Numbered from the stretch's first letter, positions 43,181-56,696 are shown. The stretch: 64,000 nt of DNA from Bacillus subtilis (GCF_008764245.1 NZ_VTQV01000017.1:1-64000), one strand, 5' to 3'. Program-made: numbers and translations. Notes: generated from the letters alone by a model not told the origin.

Positions 43181-43648
43181 TTATTTTTTAGAGGATTTTA
43201 CATTTTTACTATTGATAAATTGAAAAGCATATAAAAGTGAGGCTCTGATAAAATTGATCCCTAAGTATTGAAATTTTGTTAGTTTTTCTAAGGTGAATAT
43301 TTTATAATGATTTACAAATTTTAATCCCCCAAAGAAGATAAAACATATGTGCAGGATGGATCCAGATATAAAATATAATGGGTAGTTCCCATATGTTAAT
43401 TTTAGTCTCCAAAGGCTTGTAACAAGGTATGGACCGAAATTAAAAAAGTTCATACTATCTAAAGGTGGTATTCCTTTATAAAATCGCCACCAATTTTTCC
43501 TTTCACCAAATAAATCTATTGCTTTCGTCAATGTACATATAAATATCGCAGCTGGAAGATATTTTTTAAATGCTTTTTTCCCTAAAAATGGAACCGTTAG
43601 CCAGGGAAGAATGAGTACAGCCATGTAAAAGGCTTTTGAGTTTTTCAT
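43181..43648 (-). CDS. Membrane protein of unknown function
   Basis: About 155 residues from the ATG at 43648, which has AAGGGGTGG nine bases upstream; a start at 43687 lacks a ribosome site. Four or five helices, with the distinctive stretch GIPPLDSMNFFNFGPYLVTS in the middle and basic ends. Proteins of this kind occur as uncharacterised Bacillus membrane proteins, and I can give no function. It stands alone between the leu operon terminator and the PAS kinase gene. Confidence 0.65.
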   Translation of the reverse strand: MKNSKAFYMAVLILPWLTVPFLGKKAFKKYLPAAIFICTLTKAIDLFGERKNWWRFYKGIPPLDSMNFFNFGPYLVTSLWRLKLTYGNYPLYFISGSILHICFIFFGGLKFVNHYKIFTLEKLTKFQYLGINFIRASLLYAFQFINSKNVKSSKK

Positions 43649-43733
43649 GATCGATTGCCACCCCTTCCATGATTTTAGGGTGTGCATTTAAATGTAAACT
43701 ATTCTTTTTAGATTGTAACTGCGAAGTACACAT

Positions 43734-43771
43734 AAAAACGACTAACCTAGGTGTTCTCCCAAGTAAGTCGT
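43734..43771 (-). terminator. Terminator of the ilv-leu operon
   Basis: On the minus strand ACGACT and ACTTGGG pair with CCTAGGT and AGTCGT, and TTTTTATG follows. It lies 17 bp beyond the leuD stop. Confidence 0.82.
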
Positions 43772-43787
43772 CTTTGAAAAACTTCTA

Positions 43788-44372
43788 TTAAGCTTGTGCT
43801 TTTTCATATTTTGCAATTTCATCTTCTAATTTCAAGGTCAAAGCAATTTCGTCCCAACCGTTTAAAAGCATTTCACGGCGATAGGGATCCGTTGTAAAGG
43901 AATAAACAGCGCCATCTTCGGTTTTAATCGTTTCATCTTCCAAGGAAACAGTCACTTGCAATGGCTTTTCCTTGCCGGCTGCTAGCAGCTCTTCAATCTG
44001 ATTAGCCGGCAGTTGGACCGCTAAGATGCCATTTTTCAGACAGTTATTGTAAAAGATATCCGCAAAGCTTGTGGCGATCACAACTCGAAATCCATAGTCC
44101 CCAAGCGCCCATGGAGCATGTTCACGAGAGGAGCCACAGCCAAAGTTTTCACGTGCAACCAGGATTTCTGTCCCTTTGTATTCTGGTTTATTTAAAATAA
44201 ACTCTGGCTTTTCCGTTCCATCATCATTAAAACGCCAGTGATAAAATAGATATTTTCCAAAACCGGTTCGCTCAATACGTTTCAAAAATTGTTTTGGAAT
44301 AATTTGGTCTGTATCGACATTAGAACGTTCCAGTGGGGCCAAGACACTGGTTACTTCTTTGATTGGCTTCAT
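43788..44372 (-). CDS. leuD: 3-isopropylmalate dehydratase small subunit
   Basis: 194 residues, usual length. [18 protein letters not shown] near the start and [17 protein letters not shown] are the swivel-domain signatures. With LeuC it isomerises 2-isopropylmalate to 3-isopropylmalate in leucine synthesis. Last gene of the operon, overlapping leuC by 4 bp. Confidence 0.97.
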   Translation of the reverse strand: MKPIKEVTSVLAPLERSNVDTDQIIPKQFLKRIERTGFGKYLFYHWRFNDDGTEKPEFILNKPEYKGTEILVARENFGCGSSREHAPWALGDYGFRVVIATSFADIFYNNCLKNGILAVQLPANQIEELLAAGKEKPLQVTVSLEDETIKTEDGAVYSFTTDPYRREMLLNGWDEIALTLKLEDEIAKYEKAQA

Positions 44373-45784
44373 GCTGTCGCCCCCTCTTTCGTGAAGTTAC
44401 GCACATCGACAAAATGGCCGGCAATCGCTGCAGCAGCTGCCATCGCTGGGCTGACAAGATGTGTACGCGAGCCATTGCCTTGACGTCCCTCAAAGTTACG
44501 ATTCGAAGTAGAAGCACAGCGTTTTCCTGCTGGAACTTGGTCCGCATTCATCGCAAGGCACATACTACAGCCTGTTTCCCGCCATTCAAAACCGGCATCA
44601 AGGAAGATTTTATCCAATCCTTCTTGCTCCGCCTGGATTTTAACGGTTCTTGAACCAGGTACAACAATCGCGTTTACGCCTTCCTTCACTTTTTTACCGA
44701 CGATCACCTTGGAAGCCGCTCGCAAGTCTTCAATACGAGAGTTTGTACAGGAACCAATGAATACATATTGAATGTCAATATCTTCAATTTTCGTTCCACC
44801 TTGGAGACCCATATATTCTAACGCTTGCTCAATCTCCGCTCTCTCTGCTTCATTTTTCGCATCCTCTGGTTTCGGTACCCGACTGGAAATGCCGACACCC
44901 ATGGAAGGATTTGTTCCCCAAGTCACAAATGGTTCAATTTCAGCCGCATCGATTTCAATCACAGCATCATAAACAGCATCGTCATCAGTTGCTAAACTGC
45001 GCCATTCGCGCTTTAATTCTTCGAACTTTTCTCCACTTGGAACATGTTCTCTACCTTCTAAATAAGCAAAAGTCGTTTCATCCGGGCTGATCAATCCCGC
45101 CCTAGCTCCTGCTTCAATCGACATATTGCAAACCGTCATCCGCTGTTCCATTGTTAAATTCCGAATCGCCTCACCTGTATATTCAAAAATATGACCGGTC
45201 CCAACATTCACGCCATATTTGGCAATAATCGCTAAGATCAAATCTTTGGATGTTACACCCGTACCAAGTTCTCCATTTACTTTGACTTGCATTGTTTTTG
45301 GTTTTTGCTGCCAAAGTGTTTGCGTGGAAAGTACATGTTCCACTTCACTTGTACCAATTCCAAAAGCTAGCGCACCAAAAGCCCCGTGGGTTGAAGTATG
45401 ACTATCTCCACATACAATCGTTTTTCCCGGTTGTGTTAAGCCAAGCTGAGGACCAATCACATGAACAATTCCTTGATCAGGATGTCCCATTCCGGCTAGT
45501 GGAACACCGAAATCCGCACAGTTTCTTTCAAGTGTGGTCATTTGTTTTTTCGAGATCGGATCTGACACGGCTTCATTTAAGCGCGTCGGGACATTATGGT
45601 CCATGGTCGCATAGGTCAAATCAGGTCTTCTCACTTTACGTCCATTCAAGCGAAGGCCCTCAAAGGCTTGGGGAGAAGTAACTTCATGCACAAGATGAAG
45701 ATCAATATAGAGTAAATCAGGCTTCCCCTCTTCGCGATGAACAACATGTTTTTCCCAAATTTTCTCAATAATGGTCTTGCCCAA
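44369..45784 (-). CDS. leuC: 3-isopropylmalate dehydratase large subunit
   Basis: 471 residues if started at the TTG at 45784 (product begins [12 protein letters not shown]), which has GAGGTG six bases upstream and matches the usual length. The frame is open to an ATG at 45811 that would overlap leuB. The [4Fe-4S] ligands lie in FIGSCTNSR and CSMCLAMN, and [20 protein letters not shown] is the aconitase signature. It works with LeuD. Confidence 0.95.
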   Translation of the reverse strand: MGKTIIEKIWEKHVVHREEGKPDLLYIDLHLVHEVTSPQAFEGLRLNGRKVRRPDLTYATMDHNVPTRLNEAVSDPISKKQMTTLERNCADFGVPLAGMGHPDQGIVHVIGPQLGLTQPGKTIVCGDSHTSTHGAFGALAFGIGTSEVEHVLSTQTLWQQKPKTMQVKVNGELGTGVTSKDLILAIIAKYGVNVGTGHIFEYTGEAIRNLTMEQRMTVCNMSIEAGARAGLISPDETTFAYLEGREHVPSGEKFEELKREWRSLATDDDAVYDAVIEIDAAEIEPFVTWGTNPSMGVGISSRVPKPEDAKNEAERAEIEQALEYMGLQGGTKIEDIDIQYVFIGSCTNSRIEDLRAASKVIVGKKVKEGVNAIVVPGSRTVKIQAEQEGLDKIFLDAGFEWRETGCSMCLAMNADQVPAGKRCASTSNRNFEGRQGNGSRTHLVSPAMAAAAAIAGHFVDVRNFTKEGATA

Positions 45785-45794
45785 TTTCTTCACC

Positions 45795-46859
45795 TCACCC
45801 TTCAAGTTCATTCACAATCTTTTTCGTCATTTCTGTTGTCGACAATACTTCCCTACCAATATTCTTAAACTCACTTGTACAATAACCCGCTTCTAAAATC
45901 TTTTGCACGGCTGCTTCAATCGCATTGGCTTCTTCTAACAAACCAAAAGAGCTTCGTAGCATCATTGCCGCCGATAAAATCGCTCCTACTGGATTGGCAA
46001 TATTTTGTCCAGCAATATCAGGAGCTGATCCGTGTACGGGTTCATAAAGACCAAAGCCATCAACCCGCAGGCTTGCGGATGGCAGCATTCCGAGCGAACC
46101 GGTAATAACAGATGCTTCATCACTTAAAATATCACCAAACATATTTTCCGTGACAATCACATCAAAAGTAGATGGGTAAGTAATGAGTTTCATCGCTGCA
46201 GCGTCGACGATTGTATGTTCATACTCTACTTCTGGGTATCTTTTGGCAACATCTTCTACAACTTTTCTCCATAGTTTACTTGATTCAAGGACATTGGCTT
46301 TATCTACAGAATTCAGCTTCCCACGTCGTTGTTTTGCTAATTCAAAGGCATGCACGACGACACGTTCAATTTCTTCTCGACTATATTGCAATGTATCTAC
46401 CGCTATTTCGTCATCGTGATGGCTCGGTTCTCCGAAATAAAGACCCCCTGTAAGTTCGCGGACAATCACCATATCCACGTCTTTCGCGACATCTTCCTTC
46501 AAGGGAGAAACGGCAAGTAAACTTTGATAAGCCTTAACAGGGCGGAGATTGACACTTAACTCAAAATGCTTGCGAATTTGTAGAAGTCCCTTTTCTGGTC
46601 TTAAATGGGATGGATTTTGGTCCCATTTTGGTCCACCAACCGCTCCTAGCAAAATCGCATCACTTTGTTCACAAAGTTGAATTGTCTCATCTGGTAGAGG
46701 CTGACCTGTTTCATCAATCGCGCCTCCACCAATAAGACCGTGTTTCCACTCAAATTCATGATCAAAGCGGCGTCCAATTGTCTCCAAGACAGCAATCGCT
46801 GCATCTGTTACTTCTTTTCCTATTCCGTCACCACGTAATACCGCTATTTGCTTCTTCAA
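45795..46859 (-). CDS. leuB: 3-isopropylmalate dehydrogenase
   Basis: 354 residues, full length. [12 protein letters not shown], the substrate loop [10 protein letters not shown], and the signature [20 protein letters not shown] are intact. It oxidises and decarboxylates 3-isopropylmalate with NAD. The 217-bp gap to leuA, unusual inside this operon, holds a repeat element. Confidence 0.97.
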   Translation of the reverse strand: MKKQIAVLRGDGIGKEVTDAAIAVLETIGRRFDHEFEWKHGLIGGGAIDETGQPLPDETIQLCEQSDAILLGAVGGPKWDQNPSHLRPEKGLLQIRKHFELSVNLRPVKAYQSLLAVSPLKEDVAKDVDMVIVRELTGGLYFGEPSHHDDEIAVDTLQYSREEIERVVVHAFELAKQRRGKLNSVDKANVLESSKLWRKVVEDVAKRYPEVEYEHTIVDAAAMKLITYPSTFDVIVTENMFGDILSDEASVITGSLGMLPSASLRVDGFGLYEPVHGSAPDIAGQNIANPVGAILSAAMMLRSSFGLLEEANAIEAAVQKILEAGYCTSEFKNIGREVLSTTEMTKKIVNELEG

Positions 46860-46974
46860 AGCTCCTAACCCCCAAACTTAATTCCAAAAGGTCAAACTCC
46901 ATTCAGTGGTGATTTATAATTGCAGAATGCGGATAAAAACCACCCACTGAATTAAGATAAAAGGCTACATTCGT

Positions 46975-47076
46975 AACACCTTATGTCGGCAGGGCCAAAC
47001 CGCGACGTCCTGTCGCTTCCCCTGCACTAGTACCTCCTGTACGTCGCAACGCCTTGGTGACCTACGTCCTGTAAGC

Positions 47077-47078
<2 letters not shown>
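46975..47078. repeat. Dispersed repeat between leuA and leuB
   Basis: GCAACGCCTTGGTGACCTAC to GTAAGCCT (47046-47078) aligns with 26428-26460 and with the reverse of 55270-55302. The preceding bases are rich in CGACGTCCTGTCGC-like palindromes. The copy ends on the leuA stop codon (TAG complement at 47077-47079) and would be transcribed within the operon. Confidence 0.75.
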
Positions 47079-49642
<2,564 letters not shown>

Positions 49643-49660
49643 TCATTCATCTCCTAGTTT

Positions 49661-50179
49661 TTATAATTGTAGAATAGATAGTTGTGCTGATTCTTGCTTT
49701 TGATATTCGCGGACAAAGGCTGTAACCCCTGTTCTAGATATATCTTTAATGCCATAAGGCTTAAGCAACTCAATAAAAGCTTCCACTTTATTAGGTTCTC
49801 CAGTTACTTGTACAGTGATATTGTTTTTCCCCATATCAATCACCGTCGCTCTGAAAGGTTCAATAATGCTGTACACTTCACTTCTGACAGGTGGTGGGCA
49901 CTGTACCTTTATTAGGGCTAGTTCTCTTGTTACGATTGACTTATCGGTAATATCGGAAACCTTCAGTACATCAATTTGCTTTTGCAATTGCTTCACTAAT
50001 TGTTCCATTTTTGCCGGATCATCCATCGGTACAATGAAAGTAATTTTTGAAACCGCAGGATTTTCAGTTGGACCTACCGTGATACTTTCAATATTAAATT
50101 GCCTTTTTGCAAATAATCCCGTGACTCGATTCAATACCCCACTATTATTATTGACGGTTACGGTAAGAACTCGTTTCAT
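49661..50179 (-). CDS. ilvN: Acetolactate synthase small (regulatory) subunit
   Basis: 172 residues from the ATG at 50179, with GGGTGGGAG ten bases upstream and the normal start KRVLTVTVNNNSGVLNR. An ATG at 50188 also exists, overlapping the ilvB stop. The N-terminal ACT domain and C-terminal ALS_ss_C domain (YGIKDISRTGVTAFVRE) are present. It gives valine sensitivity to IlvB. Confidence 0.95.
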   Translation of the reverse strand: MKRVLTVTVNNNSGVLNRVTGLFAKRQFNIESITVGPTENPAVSKITFIVPMDDPAKMEQLVKQLQKQIDVLKVSDITDKSIVTRELALIKVQCPPPVRSEVYSIIEPFRATVIDMGKNNITVQVTGEPNKVEAFIELLKPYGIKDISRTGVTAFVREYQKQESAQLSILQL

Positions 50180-50184
50180 CGGTT

Positions 50185-51936
50185 TCATTCTCCCACCCCA
50201 ATCATTTCATGAAGTCCTTTTCCTGTTGGAACCATTGGATAAACCAATTCTTCTTGGACCACACGGCAATCGATTAATGCGGGTCCTGGGAATTGAAATG
50301 CTTCCTCCAATGTCTTTCTTGCTTCTTCTGCAGTTGCACATCTATAACCTTTTATTCCATATGCCTCAGCCAATTTAACAAAATCAGGCTGATCAGGCAT
50401 TAAAGAATGCGAATAACGTTTTCCATGAAACTTTTCTTGCCACTGACGAACCATCCCCAAACAAGCATTATTGATAATGACAACCTTCACTGGCAAATTT
50501 AGTTCTTTTATAACAGCCAATTCCTGCAAAGTCATCTGGAATCCGCCATCCCCCGTTACAGCTACGACTGTTTGCTCGGGTGCTGCTAATTGTGCTCCAA
50601 TAGCAGCGGGGAAACCAAAGCCCATTGTTCCAAGTCCTCCAGACGTCACCCAATTATGAGGACCATTGAAGGGATAGTATTGCGCTGCCCACATTTGATG
50701 CTGCCCAACATCAGTTGTTACAATCGCCTCTCCACCCGTAAGTTCATGAATCATTTCAATCACATGTGGTGAGGAAAGTTTTCCTTCAGGTGAGCTAGGC
50801 TTTTTAAATGGGTATTTCTCCTTGTTTTCTTGCAATTGCTTCATCCATTCCGAAAAATCAGGAAGGTTATAGTCCATTTTCAATAGTTCTTCTAATACAA
50901 CCTTCGCATCTCCAACAATCGGAACAGCTGTCGGGACATTTTTGCCAATTTCTGCTGGGTCGATATCGATATGGGCGACTGTTGCATTCGGAGCAAAATA
51001 GGCTAGATTTCCAGTCAAGCGATCATCAAATCGTGCCCCAATATTAATCAACAGGTCGCAATCGGTAATCGCCATATTCGACGTATACGTTCCATGCATG
51101 CCACCCATTCCCAAAAACTGTTCATGGTCACCAGGAATGGTTCCTAATCCTAGTAAAGTGTTGACAACTGGATAGCCCGTTTTTTCAACAAATTCCTGAA
51201 ACTCCTTGTGAGCTTTCGCAAATAAAACCCCCGCCCCAGCAAGAATTAATGGCTTTTTAGCATTGCTCATGAGACTAGCAAGCTTTTGTAATTGTAAATA
51301 ATTCGGTTTTGTTGTTGGTTGATATCCCGGTAGTTGAATACTTGCTTCCGGATAGTCACCTGCTAACTGGGTGGCAATATCTTTCGGAATATCAATTAAA
51401 ACAGGACCTGGGCGACCAGTTGAAGCAATATGGAAAGCTTCTTTCACAATCCGCCCAATATCTTTTAAATCCTTTACCTGGTAGCTATGCTTGGTAATCG
51501 GCATTGTAATCCCAACAATGTCTGATTCTTGGAAAGCATCTGTCCCCAAAAGAGAGCTTCCTACTTGCCCCGTGAACACAACAAGGGGCAATGAATCCAT
51601 CATGGCATCGGCAATTCCTGTCACTAAATTGGTTGCTCCAGGACCAGATGTGGCGATCACCACTCCCGGTTTTCCCGTTACCCGCGCATATCCCTCTGCC
51701 GCGTGAATGGCTCCTTGCTCATGTCTAGTCAACACATGATTCATAGGATTTTTATGCAGGGCATCGTAGATTGGGAGTACAGCCCCTCCTGGATAACCAA
51801 AAATAACTTCTACATTCTCTTTTTGTAATGTCTCAATAAACAAATCTGCTCCGGTTTTCATTTTTCCTTTGGCTTCAGTGGCTGTATTTTGGTTATTTGC
51901 TTCCATTTGGATTCCCATACTCACTGCAAGCTTCAT
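50185..51936 (-). CDS. ilvB: Acetolactate synthase large (catalytic) subunit
   Basis: About 573-583 residues. Start uncertain: the frame opens at an ATG at 51936 whose AAAGG abuts it, and a GTG at 51924 or ATGs just after are alternatives. [17 protein letters not shown] includes the catalytic Glu region, and the thiamine diphosphate motif is [14 protein letters not shown] to NNACLGMV. It joins pyruvate with pyruvate or 2-oxobutyrate. First gene after the T-box leader. Confidence 0.96.
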   Translation of the reverse strand: MKLAVSMGIQMEANNQNTATEAKGKMKTGADLFIETLQKENVEVIFGYPGGAVLPIYDALHKNPMNHVLTRHEQGAIHAAEGYARVTGKPGVVIATSGPGATNLVTGIADAMMDSLPLVVFTGQVGSSLLGTDAFQESDIVGITMPITKHSYQVKDLKDIGRIVKEAFHIASTGRPGPVLIDIPKDIATQLAGDYPEASIQLPGYQPTTKPNYLQLQKLASLMSNAKKPLILAGAGVLFAKAHKEFQEFVEKTGYPVVNTLLGLGTIPGDHEQFLGMGGMHGTYTSNMAITDCDLLINIGARFDDRLTGNLAYFAPNATVAHIDIDPAEIGKNVPTAVPIVGDAKVVLEELLKMDYNLPDFSEWMKQLQENKEKYPFKKPSSPEGKLSSPHVIEMIHELTGGEAIVTTDVGQHQMWAAQYYPFNGPHNWVTSGGLGTMGFGFPAAIGAQLAAPEQTVVAVTGDGGFQMTLQELAVIKELNLPVKVVIINNACLGMVRQWQEKFHGKRYSHSLMPDQPDFVKLAEAYGIKGYRCATAEEARKTLEEAFQFPGPALIDCRVVQEELVYPMVPTGKGLHEMIGVGE

Positions 51937-52089
51937 CCTTTCAAATTATCATTTTTTAAAACATATCATAAATCCGACCATTCATGCATGGAATTCACCG
52001 ATTTGCGAAAAAATTCAATCCATTCTTTAAAAATTGCAACATTCATACATTCCGGATTGGAATTACATATAAGAGTAAAAAAGAGTAAA

Positions 52090-52391
52090 TAAAAAAGCTT
52101 TCTCAGCCCACACAAAAGGAGAACCTTTTATGCAGGGATGAAAAAACTTTCATGGTACCACCCTACTTTTCAGTGAAATTCACTGACTCAGGAGCGACTA
52201 TTGCCACTCATTGATAACGAGGACTTGAAAATCCCCGTGTACCCATAATCACAATTGTTTTCAGGGTACCTGCTCCAAGGCGATGTCACGAATGGCTGCA
52301 TTGTCGGTTTCCAGCAGTGCCGACTCTCTGGTAATACAGTGGGTCCATTCATTTTTACCTTTTCATAGCTTTTCTCTGATATCCAAAAAAG
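52090..52391 (-). promoter_or_regulatory. T-box riboswitch leader of the ilv-leu operon
   Basis: On the minus strand, stem I carries CAGAGAGTCGG-type and GCTGGAAACCG sequences (about 52330-52300). A specifier segment GTGAC-ATC-GCC then TTGGAG (about 52291-52273) follows, and the T-box TAGGGTGGTACC is at 52165-52154. A terminator (about 52137-52090) has CCCTGCATAAAAGG pairing with CCTTTTGTGTGGG and ends in TTTTTT. ATC would be an isoleucine codon, so uncharged tRNA-Ile would permit read-through. The specifier call is by alignment to the usual GTGAA-NNN-ACC pattern. Confidence 0.88.
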
Positions 52392-52420
52392 ATTTTAAAT
52401 CCTTCTTTTTGAACATGCAA
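52392..52420 (-). promoter_or_regulatory. Promoter of the T-box transcript
   Basis: Minus strand TTGCAT (52420-52415), a 17-bp spacer and TAAAAT (52397-52392). Confidence 0.7.
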
Positions 52421-52462
52421 TTTATATTAAAATGTAGTCTTTACTCTTTCGTTTGTATTATT

Positions 52463-54127
52463 CTATATTTTCATCACTCCGCCAGTGCTAGCGGAAGTGA
52501 CTAATTTAGAATATCTAGCCAAATAGCCTCTTTTAATCTTTGGTTCAAAAGGTTTTAAGTTGGCTTGGCGTTTTGCCAATGTCTCTTCATCGACATTCAA
52601 TTGAATGGTACGATTAGTCAGATCAATGACAATTTCATCTCCATCTTCTACTAAAGCAATCGGACCGCCTTCAGCTGCTTCTGGAGAAATATGGCCGATG
52701 GAAATCCCTCTTGATGCTCCAGAAAATCTTCCGTCCGTAATTAAGGCTACATCTTTATCCAATCCTCTTCCAGCGATCGCTGAAGTTGGTGAGAGCATTT
52801 CCGGCATTCCGGGTCCACCTTTAGGTCCTTCATAGCGGATGACGACTACATCTCCCGCTTTTACCGTACCATTATTAATGCCTTCTTGAGCTTCATCTTG
52901 TGACTCATATACGACAGCTTTTCCTGTAAAAGTTTTAATCGACGGATCGACAGCTCCGACTTTTATCACGCCGCCATTCGGAGCAATATTTCCATATAAA
53001 ATCGATAAGCCACCTACAGGACTATATGGATTTTCTTTCGGTCTTATGACTGCAGGATTCTTAATCACATGATCTTTTACATTTTCATAGACCGTTTTTC
53101 CTGTCACCGTAATTCGATCTCTTTCAATCGCCCCAATTTCGCATAATTCGCGAATAATGGCGCTAATCCCACCAGCATCATGCACATCCTGCATCGTATA
53201 ATCAGAAGCTGGCGCGATTTTTGCTAAGTAAGGTACCCTTTCGGCCACTTTATTAATTCGTGATAAGTCATAATCTAGACCTGCTTCATGGGCAATGGCT
53301 AATGTATGAAGAACCGTATTGGTTGATCCTCCCATGGCCATATCCAGTGCAAAACAATCATCAATCGTTTGGTCTGTGACCAAATCACGTGGCTTCACAT
53401 CTTCTTTCACCATACGAATCAATTGTTTGGCTGCTTCTTTAATTAATTTATGACGTTCATTGGAGGTCGCAACGATCGTTCCATTTCCCGGAACTGTCAC
53501 ACCCAGCATTTCCATCAAAGAATTCATAGAATTGGCTGTAAACATGCCTGAACAGGATCCACAAGTCGGACAGGCATTCTGTTCAATGTCAAGCAATTTT
53601 TCCTCTGACATTTTCCCGGCATGAAAAGCCCCGACACCTTCAAAAACGGACGTCAATGTTAGTGGTTTCCCATCAGACGAAATACCACCTTCCATTGGGC
53701 CGCCTGATACAAAGATAGATGGAACATTGGTTCTAAAAGCAGCCATCAACATTCCGGGAGTGATCTTATCGCAATTGGGAATATAAAATACTCCGTCAAA
53801 CCAGTGAGCATTAATTACAGTCTCAGCTGCATCAGCAATAATTTCTCGACTTGGTAAGGAATAACGCATTCCGATATGGCCCATCGCAATTCCATCATCT
53901 ACGCCAATCGTATTAAACTCAAATGGAACACCGCCCGCTTCCCAAATCGCTTCTTTGACGACTTCTGCAAAAGTATTTAAATGCTTATGACCTGGAATAA
54001 TATCAATATATGAATTACAGACACCTATAAAAGGTTTCTCTAAATCTTTTGTTTTAAGACCTGTAGCATACAATAAACTCCTATGCGGGGCCCGGTCAAT
54101 CCCCTTTTTGATCATATCACTTCTCAT
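52463..54127 (-). CDS. ilvD: Dihydroxy-acid dehydratase
   Basis: 554 residues. Iron-sulfur and metal regions: [24 protein letters not shown] and [17 protein letters not shown]; the C-terminal [14 protein letters not shown] is also typical. It dehydrates dihydroxy acids to the 2-oxo acids of valine and isoleucine. AGGAG precedes the ATG. It is co-directional with ilvE 65 bp upstream and lies upstream of the T-box operon, probably in its own ilvE-ilvD transcript. Confidence 0.98.
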   Translation of the reverse strand: MRSDMIKKGIDRAPHRSLLYATGLKTKDLEKPFIGVCNSYIDIIPGHKHLNTFAEVVKEAIWEAGGVPFEFNTIGVDDGIAMGHIGMRYSLPSREIIADAAETVINAHWFDGVFYIPNCDKITPGMLMAAFRTNVPSIFVSGGPMEGGISSDGKPLTLTSVFEGVGAFHAGKMSEEKLLDIEQNACPTCGSCSGMFTANSMNSLMEMLGVTVPGNGTIVATSNERHKLIKEAAKQLIRMVKEDVKPRDLVTDQTIDDCFALDMAMGGSTNTVLHTLAIAHEAGLDYDLSRINKVAERVPYLAKIAPASDYTMQDVHDAGGISAIIRELCEIGAIERDRITVTGKTVYENVKDHVIKNPAVIRPKENPYSPVGGLSILYGNIAPNGGVIKVGAVDPSIKTFTGKAVVYESQDEAQEGINNGTVKAGDVVVIRYEGPKGGPGMPEMLSPTSAIAGRGLDKDVALITDGRFSGASRGISIGHISPEAAEGGPIALVEDGDEIVIDLTNRTIQLNVDEETLAKRQANLKPFEPKIKRGYLARYSKLVTSASTGGVMKI

Positions 54128-54192
54128 TTATTACATCTCCTGTTATGACAGTTTCACCAATAGCGCGAGCCCTGTTCTTGTTAGAGGCAAAT

Positions 54193-55092
54193 TTAGCCAA
54201 CATTTAACGACTCATCATGAATTTTGACCCCATCCGTCACCGTTAATTCGCGGAAACTTTCTGACAAGTCACTCGTGACTGGCCCTGGGTTGCCATCTCC
54301 CACAACGCGACCATCCACTTTTGTAACAGGAATGACTTCTGCAGCGGTACCTGTTAAAAATACTTCATCCGCTGTGTACACTTCATGTCTAGTAAAAACG
54401 CCCTCTACCATTTCGTAACCTTTGGCTTGCGCTAATTCCATAATAGCATTTCTCGTAATTCCGACAAGTGCTCCTACATACCCAGGCGGTGTTTTTAACT
54501 TTCCATCTTTCACTATGAATATATTATCAGCCGATCCCTCTGCAACATAACCTTGATCATTTAACATAAGGGCTTCGGAAACACCGGCTAATGAAGCTTC
54601 AATTTTAACCAATACATTATTTAAGTAGTTGAGTGTTTTTACCATTGGACTTAAGGCATCGGAACGGTTGCGCCTTGTTGCCACTGTAATAATTTCAAGT
54701 CCGGTTTCATATAGCTCTTTAGGATAAATGCGTAATGGTTCAGCAATGACCAGTACAGTTGGTTTCTCACATGTATAGGGGCTTAATCCAAGATCTCCTA
54801 CACCACGGGATACTACGAGGCGAACATAGCCATCATTGAGCTCATTTTGGCGGAGTGTTTTTACAACAATGTTAGTCATCTCCTCTTTTGAATACGGAAT
54901 GGTTAACATGATGGACTTCGCCGAGTCATACAAACGTGTCAAATGTTCATCTAAGCGGAATACATTTCCTGAATATGCACGAATTCCTTCGAAGATTCCA
55001 TCTCCATACAGGAACCCATGATCATAGACAGAAACAACGGCGTCTTCTTTTTTTACGAATTCTCCGTTGAGGAAGATCAATTGTTCACTCAA
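54193..55092 (-). CDS. ilvE: Branched-chain amino acid aminotransferase
   Basis: 299 residues from the TTG at 55092 (product SEQLIFLNGEF), with AAAGGGGCG six bases upstream; an ATG at 55110 gives six extra residues containing that site. Fold type IV transaminase: YDHGFLYGDGIFEGIRAY, the PLP Lys in MVKTLNYLNNVL, and YVGALVGITRNAIMELA. It transfers amino groups to the branched 2-oxo acids, last step of the pathway encoded downstream. Confidence 0.95.
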   Translation of the reverse strand: MSEQLIFLNGEFVKKEDAVVSVYDHGFLYGDGIFEGIRAYSGNVFRLDEHLTRLYDSAKSIMLTIPYSKEEMTNIVVKTLRQNELNDGYVRLVVSRGVGDLGLSPYTCEKPTVLVIAEPLRIYPKELYETGLEIITVATRRNRSDALSPMVKTLNYLNNVLVKIEASLAGVSEALMLNDQGYVAEGSADNIFIVKDGKLKTPPGYVGALVGITRNAIMELAQAKGYEMVEGVFTRHEVYTADEVFLTGTAAEVIPVTKVDGRVVGDGNPGPVTSDLSESFRELTVTDGVKIHDESLNVG

Positions 55093-55178
55093 ATTATTCG
55101 CCCCTTTCATCAGATATTTATTGCGTAGGTTTATAAAATCCTAGCTTGTGGATAACTTCTAATTTTGTGTTTCATCAT

Positions 55179-55380
55179 CCAGCTCCAGCGCCTAGCGACT
55201 AGCAAATTTACGTCTTCTTCCTACGATAAGTCAACATCGGCTCATTCTTCGCCGTGTTTCCTTTATCTCAGGCCAACAGGAGGTTGGTCACAAAGGCGTT
55301 GCGCCAAGACGGCGCGTATTTAGCCTTTGAACCTTATTCTCCAAATTTGTACGTCGCTGAACAGGCGCTTGCGCTTTTGC
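55179..55380. repeat. Composite hairpin repeat in the ilvE 5' region
   Basis: The outer arms CCAGCTCCAGCGCCTAGCGAC (read from 55179, here broken by similarity only) and GTCGCTGAACAGGCGC-TTGCGCTTTT (to 55380) are complementary and match the repeat at 2951-3016. Between them, 55270-55302 carries the inverse of the GCAACGCC-family repeat found at 26428 and 47046. It looks like one repeat lodged in another, and lies in the predicted ilvE leader. Confidence 0.65.
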
Positions 55381-55416
55381 TTTTTTCAGTCAGTTTTGAT
55401 TTATTAAATTGTTCCT

Positions 55417-55462
55417 ATAATACCGCGGTATTGGCGAAAGGTCAAGGGATTTTCAGAATGTT
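55417..55462 (-). promoter_or_regulatory. Predicted ilvE-ilvD promoter with CodY-like box and palindrome
   Basis: Minus strand TTGACC (55445-55440), a 17-bp spacer and TATTAT (55422-55417). The spacer contains the perfect palindrome AATACCGCGGTATT (55419-55432). Immediately upstream, GATTTTCAGAATGTT (plus, 55448-55462) matches the CodY consensus AATTTTCWGAAAATT at 12 of 15 positions. The leader to ilvE would be about 320 nt. Confidence 0.55.
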
Positions 55463-55599
55463 TTACCTTTTAAAAACCGCACATTTCATGCTGAATCCGT
55501 TTCCATCACGATCATACCAACCATAGAGAAAAATTAAAAAATGAAAAGATTTTCCGACAAATTTTTATCTAATGATTTAGATGGGTAAATCCCCATTAG

Positions 55600-55624
55600 A
55601 AAAGGTTGCCGGCTACGGCAACCT
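55600..55624 (-). terminator. Terminator of the pot operon, overlapping the potD stop
   Basis: GGTTGCCG (55604-55611) and CGGCAACC (55616-55623) pair with a 4-base loop, and TTTTC follows on the minus strand. Confidence 0.85.
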
Positions 55625-56696
55625 ATTTTCGATGCATTTTAAATTCTAAATATAAATCATTATAGTAAGCCAACATTCTTTTCCCTAAATTATCATAGAC
55701 CTCTAGCCTCTCAGTTAGTTCAGGATCTGGGTAAAAACGTTGGTCATTCACAACCTCTTCATCTAAGTAATCTAGCGCCTTCTGGTTAGGTGTAGAGTAG
55801 CCAACATAGTCCGCATTCTGGGCCGCATTTTCGGGATCGAGCATAAAATTAATAAATTTATATGCTCCTTCTACATTTTGGGCTGATTTCGGGATCACCA
55901 TATTATCAAACCACAAATTGGAGCCTTCCTCAGGGACGACATAGTCGACATCTTCATTTTCCGACATAACATCAGCCGCTTCCCCAGACCAAGTCACTCC
56001 AATGGCTGCTTCTTCGTTCGCAAGTAAAAGTTTGATTTCATCACCAATAATTGCTTTCACATTAGGTGTAAGCTGATCTAGCTTTTGCTTTGCTTCTAAG
56101 AGGTGTGCTTTATTCGTATCGTTCAAAGAATAGCCAAGACTATTGAGGCCCATTCCAATCACTTCTCTGGCTCCATCCACAAGGAAGATTTGGTTTTTAA
56201 ATTCTGGGCTCCATAAGTCTTCCCAGCTTGTGAAGGTCTTCCCATCTAACATTTTCGAATTATAAATAATCCCAAAGGTACCCCAAAAATACGGGATGGA
56301 ATACTCATTTTTCGGATCAAACGATAAATCCAAGAAACGAGGATCAATATATTTTAAATTAGGGATCTTTTCATGGTCGAGTGGAAGCAGCATGCCCTCT
56401 TCCTTCATCTTGCTGATCGCATATTCTGACGGAACCGTAATATCATACGCCGTTCCCCCTTGGGAAATTTTCGTCATCATTGCCTCATTCGAATCAAACG
56501 TTTGATAAATGACCTTCATGCCTGTTTCCTCTTCGAATTGATCAATCAATTCTGGGTCGATATAATCTCCCCAATTGTATACATTTAACGTATTGCCTCC
56601 CGTAAAACCTTGAGCTGAATTCAAGTGCGAAGCAAGATACATCAGCCCAAAAGCAAGCACAATAACAGGGACAAAAATGCGTATGATTTGTTTCAT
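55623..56696 (-). CDS. potD: Spermidine/putrescine ABC transporter substrate-binding protein
   Basis: 357 residues. An N-terminal hydrophobic segment (about 5-25) lacks a lipobox Cys, unusual for a Gram-positive binding protein, so it is either anchored by that helix or cleaved. Mature domain: LNVYNWGDYIDPELIDQFEEETG, the standard PotD/PotF start, and ITVPSEYAISKM. It delivers polyamines to PotBC. It overlaps potC by 4 bp. Confidence 0.92.
   Translation of the reverse strand: MKQIIRIFVPVIVLAFGLMYLASHLNSAQGFTGGNTLNVYNWGDYIDPELIDQFEEETGMKVIYQTFDSNEAMMTKISQGGTAYDITVPSEYAISKMKEEGMLLPLDHEKIPNLKYIDPRFLDLSFDPKNEYSIPYFWGTFGIIYNSKMLDGKTFTSWEDLWSPEFKNQIFLVDGAREVIGMGLNSLGYSLNDTNKAHLLEAKQKLDQLTPNVKAIIGDEIKLLLANEEAAIGVTWSGEAADVMSENEDVDYVVPEEGSNLWFDNMVIPKSAQNVEGAYKFINFMLDPENAAQNADYVGYSTPNQKALDYLDEEVVNDQRFYPDPELTERLEVYDNLGKRMLAYYNDLYLEFKMHRK

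Noticed and set aside
55147-55155. Reverse-strand TTATCCACA upstream of ilvE, and another at 29820-29828 inside a kinase gene
   Set aside because: Single boxes occur by chance at this frequency and are not part of a cluster.
55270-55432. T-box for ilvE, because ACCGCGG appears
   Set aside because: The GGGTGGTACC context, stem I and specifier features are absent; the motif is part of a promoter-spacer palindrome.
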